A DNA stretch of 8,741 bases. Origin: Flavobacteriaceae bacterium. Lineage in GTDB: Bacteria; Bacteroidota; Bacteroidia; Flavobacteriales; Flavobacteriaceae. Numbering within the stretch: the first letter of the stretch is position 1; every line of letters starts with the position of its first letter. The notes under the pieces are model-generated. The model was not told the origin of the DNA and searched no databases. It saw only the letters and a list, made by a program, of their open reading frames with translations. This document shows positions 1-5,635 of this stretch, one piece after another. Position numbers and translations under genes: made by a program. The stretch is from assembly GCA_013042825.1 (NCBI GenBank), contig JABDPL010000036.1, forward strand, positions 1 to 8,741. Reading direction: 5' to 3'.

Positions 1-785
1 GGGGCATAGTTCGACTTCGATCCGATCGTATTGATCTCACGGCCGATCTCCTGTGAGATAAAACCGAGTTTCTTACCATTGGAATCAGTCGAATCCAGAC
101 TGGTTACGAAATAGTCTAAGTGGTTCCTAAGCCTAACTTTTTCTTCCGTAATATCAAACTTCTCTATGTAGTAGATCAGTTCTTGTTCGAATCTGTTTTC
201 GTCTATTTTTTCCTTTAACTCCGCAATTCCCCGTCTGATTCGCTCACGCACAGCCTCAATACGTTCGGGATCTATCAATATGACCTCTTCAAGCAGGGAA
301 CTTATATTCTTTATTCTGAATTTAAAATCCTCTTCAAGGGCTTTGCCTTCCTGAACTCTGTAATCCTGAATGCTTTCCAGTGCCTTATGAATTTCACCTT
401 TAATGCTATGCCATTCCTCTTCATCGATATCATCTCTGTCGGTAACAACGGCATCGGGCATACGCACCGCCATCTGAAGCAGATCAACATCATCTGCATC
501 AGCAAGATCGCGTAGTTGCTCCATATAGGCCAGCACCATGTTTTTATTGACCCCGGAAGTCGTTGCCTCACCGGTGGTTTCCAAATAAAGATTAAAGTCT
601 ACCTTACCGCGACGCATCTCCCTAGCTATCATTTTCCGAATTTCCAACTCCTTTTCCCGGTAAATCGAAGGCATTCTGGTGTTGAGGTCCAGGTTTTTGC
701 TATTCAGGGATTTAATCTCGATTGTGAGCTTCTTATTGGGCAGTTGGAGAATGGTTTTGCCATAACCGGTCATTGATCGTATCAT
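1..785 (-). CDS. yicC: YicC/YloC-family endoribonuclease, 3' end cut by window edge
   Basis: The minus-strand frame opens with MIRSMTGYG, the hallmark start of YicC/YloC proteins, and gives 261 residues before the window ends. Family signatures follow: a YicC-like N-terminal domain over roughly residues 1-155, the EGKALEED block at about 146-153, the DITEEKVRLRNHLDYF block at 211-226, and GKKLGFISQEIGREINTIGSKSN at 237-259, part of the DUF1732 C-terminal domain. E. coli YicC is 287 residues, so about 26 residues are missing. Family members are endoribonucleases that affect RNA turnover; in E. coli YicC is tied to small-RNA decay. The start at 785 is preferred over the ATG at 773 because family members begin MIRSM. 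In many Bacteroidota this gene precedes gmk and nadD, which would lie off the left edge; that is inference. No frameshift is seen. Confidence 0.95.
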   Translation of the reverse strand, partial: MIRSMTGYGKTILQLPNKKLTIEIKSLNSKNLDLNTRMPSIYREKELEIRKMIAREMRRGKVDFNLYLETTGEATTSGVNKNMVLAYMEQLRDLADADDVDLLQMAVRMPDAVVTDRDDIDEEEWHSIKGEIHKALESIQDYRVQEGKALEEDFKFRIKNISSLLEEVILIDPERIEAVRERIRRGIAELKEKIDENRFEQELIYYIEKFDITEEKVRLRNHLDYFVTSLDSTDSNGKKLGFISQEIGREINTIGSKSNYA

Positions 786-804
786 GCGATAAGCTTAAGT
801 TGGA

Positions 805-812
805 CAAAGATA
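805..812 (-). promoter_or_regulatory. Candidate -7 element for yicC
   Basis: Read on the minus strand this is TATCTTTG, an exact match to the Bacteroidota -7 consensus TAnnTTTG, ending 19 bases before the yicC start codon. No TTG is found at the expected -33 spacing, so the match rests on the -7 box alone. It would give a very short leader, which is usual in this phylum. Confidence 0.5.
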
Positions 813-865
813 ACAAAAGGAGTTACTAATTTCATCCTGTATGTTTCCATTACTGAAGCTAATAT

Positions 866-873
866 TAACTTTG
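866..873 (+). promoter_or_regulatory. Candidate -7 element for the thioesterase gene
   Basis: TAACTTTG matches the Bacteroidota consensus TAnnTTTG exactly and lies 19 bases before the ATG at 893. A convincing -33 TTG is absent; only TGTTT appears near 842-846. Together with the yicC -7 box at 805-812 it makes 786-892 a shared divergent promoter region. The bases before the ATG are A-rich with no Shine-Dalgarno sequence. Confidence 0.5.
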
Positions 874-892
874 CCATCAAAATCAAATCAAC

Positions 893-1369
893 ATGTATTT
901 TAAGTCCTTTGAAATTAGATGGGGAGATCTTGATGCCAATGGGCATTTAGGTAATGCCGATTACATCGCTTTTATGAGTCACACCCGAATGTCGTTTTTT
1001 ACAGAACAGGGCCTGAGTCTTGAGAATATGCGTGAATCAGGGTTGGGCCCCATAGCTCTTTATGAACATGTATACTATTTTAAGGAGATCAATATTTCCG
1101 ATGAGATAAGGGTAAGCTTAGAAATTGTTGGCTTTACAACCGACACTCAATTTATAAAAATGGAGCACAATTTCTATAATCAGCATGGACAAAACCTCGC
1201 ATTCAGCGAGATCCTGTTTTCCTGGATTGATTTAAAAACCAGAAAATTAGGCCGGTTGTCTCCTGATTTACAGCGAAAGATCATGTCATTTCCCAAGGCC
1301 GCTCGTTTCAAAATCCTCGAAAAATCTGATATCAGGAAGTCGGGGATGAGGCCAAGGGACCTGTCCTGA
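893..1369 (+). CDS. Acyl-CoA thioesterase, 4HBT hot-dog fold (YbgC-like)
   Basis: This 158-residue protein has the single hot-dog domain of the 4-hydroxybenzoyl-CoA thioesterase superfamily. The N-terminal stretch RWGDLDANGHLGNADYIAF (9-27) aligns with the active-site segment of YbgC-type enzymes, and D14 is the residue at the position of their catalytic aspartate. The helix after it (about 22-40) and the strands near 55-112 (YEHVYYFKEI, RVSLEIVG, FIKMEHNFY, AFSEILFSWID) fit the fold. Such enzymes hydrolyse acyl-CoA or aryl-CoA thioesters in the cytoplasm; the substrate cannot be read from sequence. The basic C-terminal tail (about 135-158) extends slightly past the core domain. The gene lies 63 bases before the DUF1761 gene on the same strand, with no terminator between, so the two are probably co-transcribed. 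Confidence 0.85.
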   Translation: MYFKSFEIRWGDLDANGHLGNADYIAFMSHTRMSFFTEQGLSLENMRESGLGPIALYEHVYYFKEINISDEIRVSLEIVGFTTDTQFIKMEHNFYNQHGQNLAFSEILFSWIDLKTRKLGRLSPDLQRKIMSFPKAARFKILEKSDIRKSGMRPRDLS

Positions 1370-1432
1370 TGTCCCCAGTTGGATTAAAATCGTTAATTTT
1401 AGTTCAAACAATCTAACTTAAATCAATTCAAT

Positions 1433-1873
1433 ATGGAAGGAATGGACATTAATTGGCTGGCCCTTGTAGCCGCATCGCTGTTACCACTGGTGGTAGGATT
1501 TATTTGGTATAATCCTAAGGTTTTTGGAAAAGCCTGGATGGCAGAAACCGGTATGACGGAGGAAAAAGCCCGACAGATGAACCCCGCGAAGACCTATGGC
1601 TTAGCCCTTGTCATGGCATTTTTGATTGCTTTTTATATTTGGCCACAGGTATTTCTTGGTGGCGGACCGGGAGAACCCCACGGTGTAGAACCCTTTCTTA
1701 CGTTTAAACATGGCGCATTACACGGCTCTATGGTTGGACTTTTCGTAGCCCTGCCAGTTTTTGCAACAAACGCTTTGTTCGAGCAGAAATCTTTCAGATA
1801 CGTTCTGATCAACGCCGGGTACTGGGTGGTTACTATGGCCCTTATGGGAGGCCTTATAAACGCCTGGACATAA
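1433..1873 (+). CDS. DUF1761 family four-helix inner-membrane protein
   Basis: The 146-residue product has four hydrophobic segments at about 7-26, 54-74, 94-115 and 122-143. After the first helix comes GFIWYNPKVFGKAWM (22-36), the conserved signature of DUF1761 proteins, and the length fits the family. The biochemical function is unknown; it should sit in the inner membrane. A second ATG at 1442 (M4) would trim only three residues. Upstream, TAATTTTA at 1394-1401 is a seven-of-eight match to the -7 consensus but lacks a correctly spaced TTG. The more likely arrangement is read-through from the thioesterase gene, with both messages ending at the hairpin at 1897-1917. Confidence 0.85.
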   Translation: MEGMDINWLALVAASLLPLVVGFIWYNPKVFGKAWMAETGMTEEKARQMNPAKTYGLALVMAFLIAFYIWPQVFLGGGPGEPHGVEPFLTFKHGALHGSMVGLFVALPVFATNALFEQKSFRYVLINAGYWVVTMALMGGLINAWT

Positions 1874-1894
1874 TTAAACGTCAACAATTCAAGA

Positions 1895-3058
1895 TCAAGA
1901 GGCCGCTGAGGCCTCTTTTTCATTTTTAAAAGGGCGGTGCTGCCTGTAGGTCTTAATCTTGACCGATCTTGCGAATGGTTTTAGAATTTTGTTCATATAA
2001 CCCCGTTTATGACGTATATAGCAGGTAAGCTGTTCCGGAACGGCACCTAAAGTGCTTTTGATCTCCGATGCTGTTCGACCCAGATTTATTTGCTTACACC
2101 CGTATTTGATTCCCAGCCTGACATAATCATTCAATATCCTGGGATATATGGCGTATTGTTTATTCAATTCATAATTCAGGCCTATGAAATGCGCATCAAA
2201 ATTCTCACCATTGATCATAGCCGTTAAAAACCCGATAAGTTCACCCTCATGAAAATAACCCCTGACAATGAATCGATCACCATAATAGGACTTTAGATAC
2301 TTATAAGTATTCAGATTCAATACCTGGGCGTTGAAGTTGGCATTGGCAATGGTGTTTTCGTATAATTGTTGAAGTTTACTCTGATAGTTCAAAATATCGC
2401 CCTCATCAAATGATTTTATTTCCAGGTCCTGACTTTGGGTATCAGCCTTATTCGACTTTACCCGGTATTTTGATTTTAAATCGGATTTAAAATCATCAAT
2501 AGAGATCCAATCCCGACGGAGATGTATTATCATATTTGGTTCAACATGCATTGGGGTGAACGCAAAATCCTCCAAAAGTTTGGTGATGTAAAGGGACTCA
2601 TTCTCGAAATCTTTAACAAAAACAGCATGCAGCTTTGGTGTGGACTTCATGAGATCGTATACGGCTTTCGAAAGGGCTCTGAAGGTTAAAATCTTGTCCT
2701 CACCGGCTTTTAGAAAGGTACCGTATTCTCCGCTTAAGAACACATTTCCGCAAAACATAACGCGTATAGGATTTCTCCTAAACAGGGCGTTGATCATCTT
2801 ATTAAGGAAGGAATTCGTCTTGATATTCTTGGTTATGGTCTCAACTCCTATAGTTACGATCTGGGTATTCGCGAATGCTACGGGAGTATTATTTTTGAAG
2901 ATGACGATGTAGTTGAAATCGATATCATCATTGGCCAATTCAAATGCTCTTAAAAATTCAGGCGTATAATAGATATTGTCACAACAACCGAGAATGTTCC
3001 AGGTTTCCTGGCTGATTTGATCAACCGATGTGTAGAATTTCGGTTTTAAGTTGTTCAT
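1895..3058 (-). CDS. GNAT-superfamily protein, BioF2/FemAB-like acyltransferase, substrate unknown
   Basis: The 387-residue product has no signal peptide and no clear membrane helix. Its C-terminal half resembles the Acetyltransf_6/BioF2-like branch of the GNAT fold: VRGYFHEGELIGFLTAMINGENFDAHFIGLNYELNKQYAIYPRILNDYVRLGIKYGCKQINLG spans about 265-327, followed by ASEIKSTLGAVPEQLTCYIRH (330-350). The pattern of an external-substrate loop, a glycine-bearing strand and a K-S-x-L-G segment is typical. The N-terminal half (1-180) would be the second, degenerate GNAT-like domain of FemAB-type proteins. The tail from 351 is strongly basic. Relatives transfer acyl or aminoacyl groups to cell-wall, polysaccharide or lipid acceptors, but the acceptor here is unknown. 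The last codons (EASAAS) are encoded by the terminator of the opposing DUF1761 gene. It follows the ArsC-like gene by 96 bases; co-transcription is uncertain. Confidence 0.75.
   Translation of the reverse strand: MNNLKPKFYTSVDQISQETWNILGCCDNIYYTPEFLRAFELANDDIDFNYIVIFKNNTPVAFANTQIVTIGVETITKNIKTNSFLNKMINALFRRNPIRVMFCGNVFLSGEYGTFLKAGEDKILTFRALSKAVYDLMKSTPKLHAVFVKDFENESLYITKLLEDFAFTPMHVEPNMIIHLRRDWISIDDFKSDLKSKYRVKSNKADTQSQDLEIKSFDEGDILNYQSKLQQLYENTIANANFNAQVLNLNTYKYLKSYYGDRFIVRGYFHEGELIGFLTAMINGENFDAHFIGLNYELNKQYAIYPRILNDYVRLGIKYGCKQINLGRTASEIKSTLGAVPEQLTCYIRHKRGYMNKILKPFARSVKIKTYRQHRPFKNEKEASAAS
1897..1927 (+). terminator. Intrinsic terminator after the DUF1761 gene
   Basis: AAGAGGCC (1897-1904), a five-base loop GCTGA, and GGCCTCTT (1910-1917) form a perfect 8-bp stem. 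It is followed by TTT, CA and TTTTT to 1927, so it is T-rich only on the plus-strand side. On the minus strand the hairpin is followed by GATCTTGA with no T tract, so it should act mainly on the plus-strand transcript. It lies inside the last codons of the convergent gene ending at 1895. Confidence 0.85.
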
Positions 3059-3123
3059 AATTCAGGGAAATCCCTTTATGTGCCTCAAACTAATCAAACC
3101 CGTTTAAATAAAGTGATTCAGTA

Positions 3124-3145
3124 TATATTTTTAACAAAAAATATA
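3124..3145. repeat. AT-only inverted repeat between the ArsC-like and GNAT-like genes
   Basis: TATATTTTT (3124-3132) and AAAAATATA (3137-3145) form a perfect 9-bp stem around the loop AACA. It sits 9 bases past the stop of the ArsC-like gene on the minus strand. With no G:C pairs the hairpin would be weak. It might serve as a poor terminator or just reflect an AT-rich promoter region for the GNAT-like gene. Confidence 0.4.
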
Positions 3146-3154
3146 GAATTAAGT

Positions 3155-3514
3155 TCAGGATTCACCCTGTAACGCCTTGTGAGCCTGCTCGATTACCGCT
3201 TTTGAATTCCCGATAAATATGGAATCACCAAAAATGATCACGGGTCTTTTCAGAAAGGTATAATGTTGGAGGATATAATCCCGTATATCCTCCTCGGAAA
3301 GCTCAAGTCCTTTTAACCCCATTTCCTTATACAGCTTTGCGCGTTTACTGAAAAGAGCTTCATAACTGCCGGCTAGCTCCCGCATATGGTCGAGCTCATT
3401 CACCGTGATTTCATTTTCCTTTATATCTTGAAAAATAAAACTTTCCGGTAGTTTGAGTTGTTTGATTATCCGTGAGCAGGTATTACACGTTTTAAGGAAA
3501 TAGATCTTATGCAT
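3155..3514 (-). CDS. ArsC/Spx-like thioredoxin-fold protein
   Basis: Starting from the ATG at 3514 the product is 119 residues, the usual size for the ArsC/Spx/YffB family. It begins MHKIYFLKTCNTCSRII, with a C10-x-x-C13 motif after the first strand, and ends with the typical LKRPVIIFGD (88-97) holding the conserved Arg90 and cis-Pro91 position. FSKRAKLYKEMGL (55-67) matches the middle of the family. These are small cytoplasmic thiol proteins: some are glutathione-dependent arsenate reductases, others (Spx) bind RNA polymerase, and many have unknown roles. The sequence alone does not decide between them, and no ars genes are nearby. The frame stays open upstream to an ATG at 3565, but that start would lie upstream of the predicted transcription start (about 3536) and add residues unlike the family, so the inner start is chosen. 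Confidence 0.85.
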   Translation of the reverse strand: MHKIYFLKTCNTCSRIIKQLKLPESFIFQDIKENEITVNELDHMRELAGSYEALFSKRAKLYKEMGLKGLELSEEDIRDYILQHYTFLKRPVIIFGDSIFIGNSKAVIEQAHKALQGES

Positions 3515-3530
3515 GAGGGTGTATTCGGCC

Positions 3531-3560
3531 TTGATTACTCTTGAAAAATAGTTACATTTG
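3531..3560 (+). promoter_or_regulatory. Promoter of the Na+/H+ antiporter gene
   Basis: TTG at 3531-3533, a 19-base spacer, and TACATTTG at 3553-3560 fit the Bacteroidota consensus (TTG, 19 or so bases, TAnnTTTG) in full. The start of transcription would fall near 3567, about 11 bases before the ATG at 3578. It occupies the same DNA as the opposing promoter of the ArsC-like gene. Confidence 0.75.
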
Positions 3561-3573
3561 GCCATTATTCAAA
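3543..3573 (-). promoter_or_regulatory. Promoter of the ArsC-like gene
   Basis: On the minus strand TTTG (complement of 3570-3573), a 19-base spacer and TATTTTTC (complement of 3543-3550) give a seven-of-eight -7 box with an intact -33 box. Transcription would start near 3536, which supports the translation start at 3514. Its -7 box lies in the spacer of the antiporter promoter, and the antiporter -7 box lies in its spacer. Confidence 0.6.
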
Positions 3574-3577
3574 GCGG

Positions 3578-4822
3578 ATGGATTATTTTTCAATTGCCAC
3601 GATCTTAGTTGTACTCTCTGCGGTTTTCGGATATATCAATGTCAGGTTTCTGAAACTCCCCATCACGATTGGGTTAATGATAATTTCACTGCTATTCACA
3701 ATTGTGGTAATCGCCATCGCTCAATTTGATGACACCTTGCTCATACAGGAGAAGGAATTCATCAAAACAATAGATTTTAAAACCGTCCTGTTAGACGGTA
3801 TGCTGAGCTTTCTATTATTCGCTGGCGCTTTGCATACAAATTTCACCCAGTTGAAGGTTCAACGCTGGCCTATACTGATCTTTGCTACCAAAGGGGTGCT
3901 TTTCTCTACCTTTCTGGTGGGTATGGTGATGTATTACCTGTTACTGCTTATAGGGTTTGAAATTGAGTTCATCTATTGCTTGCTTTTCGGCGCATTGATT
4001 TCACCAACTGATCCGATAGCGGTCCTGGGTATTCTTAAAAAAGCAGCTGTTCCCAAGAAATTGGAAACCAAGATCGTGGGGGAATCTTTATTCAATGACG
4101 GAGTAGGCGTAGTGATTTTTCTCACCATATTCAGCATTGCTAGCGCAACTGGTGGAGAATTTGATTTTTCTGATATACTCAAGCTTTTCGGTCTTGAAGT
4201 ACTTGGAGGTTTAGGACTGGGTGTAATATTGGGCTATTTCAGCTTTTTACTGATGAGGTCTATCGACAATTATGAGATCGAGGTCATCATAACCCTTGCC
4301 CTGGTCATGGGAGGCACCATGCTCGCACAGAAGTGGCACTTGTCTGCGCCTTTGGCCATGGTGGCGGCGGGGCTAATTCTGGGTAATGATACCACTAGGG
4401 ATTCCGCTATGTCTGAGGAAACGGAAACCTATGTCGACAAATTCTGGGAACTTATCGATGTACTTCTGAATACGGTGTTATTTATCCTTATCGGGATGGA
4501 AATACTGGTACTGACTTTCGAGGAACCCTATATCCTGGCCGGGCTGATCGCTATTCCAATTGTACTGCTCAGCCGGTATATCTCTCTGTGGTTACCGATT
4601 AGGTACTTTACAAAACGTCTGGATTTTGTTCCCCGGACGAACCTGATCATGACCTGGGGCGGCCTCAGGGGCGGTATCTCCATCGCTCTTGCATTAAGCT
4701 TAACCGCTGAGATGCATCGGGAACTTTTTCTGGTTATTACCTACATTATTGTGGTTTTCTCTATTATCGGTCAGGGCCTCACAGTTGAGCCGATAGTAAA
4801 ATATCTGACACGGAAAGACTGA
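3578..4822 (+). CDS. CPA1-family Na+/H+ antiporter (NhaP-like)
   Basis: The 414-residue product is almost entirely membrane-embedded, with about 13 hydrophobic segments. Conserved transport motifs are visible: FGALISPTDPIAVLGILKK (137-155) with the TDP of the unwound helix at 144-146, and GESLFNDGVGVVIF (168-181) with the N173-D174 pair that marks electroneutral CPA1 exchangers and E169 four residues before it. TWGGLRGGISIALALSL (359-375) holds R364 in the late conserved helix. It should exchange cytoplasmic Na+ (or K+) for protons across the inner membrane, helping pH and salt balance, in keeping with a marine host. There is no long cytoplasmic C-terminal tail or TrkA domain. It has its own promoter, and its TGA directly abuts the stop codon of the convergent lipoprotein gene with no bases between. 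Confidence 0.92.
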   Translation: MDYFSIATILVVLSAVFGYINVRFLKLPITIGLMIISLLFTIVVIAIAQFDDTLLIQEKEFIKTIDFKTVLLDGMLSFLLFAGALHTNFTQLKVQRWPILIFATKGVLFSTFLVGMVMYYLLLLIGFEIEFIYCLLFGALISPTDPIAVLGILKKAAVPKKLETKIVGESLFNDGVGVVIFLTIFSIASATGGEFDFSDILKLFGLEVLGGLGLGVILGYFSFLLMRSIDNYEIEVIITLALVMGGTMLAQKWHLSAPLAMVAAGLILGNDTTRDSAMSEETETYVDKFWELIDVLLNTVLFILIGMEILVLTFEEPYILAGLIAIPIVLLSRYISLWLPIRYFTKRLDFVPRTNLIMTWGGLRGGISIALALSLTAEMHRELFLVITYIIVVFSIIGQGLTVEPIVKYLTRKD

Positions 4823-5542
4823 TCAATGAAACCTCAGAAACTTTTCAACATCCTCGAATGGGATGGTAAATTCTGTTAAGCCCTGGGCGTAAGAACCGAT
4901 TTCATAGACGTTATACAGCATGAGTACCCCATCTTCGTTTATCCCAATATTCGCGGGCAGGTGAAAGGGATCGCCAAAGAAATAATCAGATATTTGTTCA
5001 TCATTGTCCTTTTCCCTTATGGCCGTCTCGAAATAAGGTTTAACAAAATTGGTAAATGCGTCATGATCCTTGATGATATCATCGACCTCTAAAACTTTAC
5101 CACTCTCATCAAAATTATAGAGGGTGATATTCATATTACCATGCGCGCCGCCGGTGTTGAGATAACCATTGATGGCCAGCGTTATAACTTCCTGAGATTG
5201 ATATATTACTTCCGCATCAAAAATGGCTTCCCAAACCAGAGCAGATTCCGCTATATCTTCTTTAAAACGTTTGTATTCATTATCGAATTCGGTTACAGCC
5301 TGGCTCAGATCTAATGAATCTTCCGGTTCCTTGCTAAATGTGAGCATATTCGCGATATGATTCTCAATTATATAATTGATTGTCTTTGCCCTTGCCGACT
5401 TCCCTTCCGCATAAGGAAAGTTGATTTCTATGTTCGCATTATCATTATATGTTTCGCTCTTATCGGAAAAAACCAGCACATGTTCTTCGTTGCAGGAAAA
5501 TAAAATAATTGACAGTATCAGAGCCGGGAAAAATGGGCGCAT
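4823..5542 (-). CDS. Lipoprotein with DUF4163/DUF3298 (RsiV-like) domains
   Basis: The 239-residue product opens with a short lipoprotein signal, MRPFFPALILSIILFSC, with the lipidated cysteine at C17. The next residues (NEE) are acidic, resembling the surface-export signals of Bacteroidota lipoproteins, so surface display is possible but inferred. The mature part carries the DUF4163-like region (about 35-140), including the NTGGAHGN motif at 129-136 found in this family. The DUF3298 region follows (about 141-239), ending with LMLYNVYEIGSYAQGLTEFTIPFEDVEKFL. The same two domains form the extracytoplasmic part of the anti-sigma factor RsiV, which binds lysozyme in Bacillus. Here there is no membrane helix or cytoplasmic anti-sigma segment, so such a function should not be assumed. 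A weak -7 match, TATCTTTA, lies on the minus strand at 5567-5574. Confidence 0.85.
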   Translation of the reverse strand: MRPFFPALILSIILFSCNEEHVLVFSDKSETYNDNANIEINFPYAEGKSARAKTINYIIENHIANMLTFSKEPEDSLDLSQAVTEFDNEYKRFKEDIAESALVWEAIFDAEVIYQSQEVITLAINGYLNTGGAHGNMNITLYNFDESGKVLEVDDIIKDHDAFTNFVKPYFETAIREKDNDEQISDYFFGDPFHLPANIGINEDGVLMLYNVYEIGSYAQGLTEFTIPFEDVEKFLRFH

Positions 5543-5584
5543 AGACTTAGTGATTTTATATCAAATTAAAGATATCACAATCGA

Positions 5585-5615
5585 TTTGAATAGAACGAAT
5601 TTAAGCCTACATTTG
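5585..5615 (+). promoter_or_regulatory. Promoter of the cystathionine gamma-synthase gene
   Basis: TTTG at 5585-5588, exactly 19 bases, then TACATTTG at 5608-5615 is a full Bacteroidota promoter match. The -7 box is identical to that of the antiporter gene. Transcription should begin near 5622, giving a leader of about 14 bases, too short for a riboswitch or attenuator. Confidence 0.8.
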
Positions 5616-5624
5616 TTGCAACAA
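5613..5624. promoter_or_regulatory. 12-bp palindrome at the metB transcription start
   Basis: TTGTTGCAACAA is a perfect 12-bp palindrome. It overlaps the last three bases of the -7 box and the expected start of transcription. This is where a repressor would block the promoter, but no known operator is recognised and chance cannot be excluded for a single short site. Confidence 0.4.
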
Positions 5625-5635
5625 TAGCAAGATAC

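Noticed and set aside
311..571. Minus-strand open frame inside yicC in another frame
   Set aside because: It is an out-of-frame shadow of the yicC reading frame with low-complexity, unnatural composition.
516..776. Plus-strand open frame opposite yicC
   Set aside because: It lies wholly inside the yicC gene on the other strand and its translation has no family features; yicC is unmistakable.
1346..1376. GGGAC/GTCCC hairpin at the end of the thioesterase gene as a terminator
   Set aside because: The stem is five pairs with a ten-base loop and no T tract follows, so read-through into the DUF1761 gene is more likely.
2640..2912. Plus-strand 90-codon frame opposite the GNAT-like gene
   Set aside because: It is antisense to the GNAT-like coding region and has no promoter or family resemblance.
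3124..3145. AT-only stem-loop as an intrinsic terminator of the ArsC-like gene
   Set aside because: The stem has no G:C pair, so it would be unstable; kept only as a low-confidence repeat.
3541..3729. Plus-strand 62-codon frame at the start of the antiporter gene
   Set aside because: It starts upstream of the predicted transcription start of the antiporter promoter and overlaps the antiporter in another frame.
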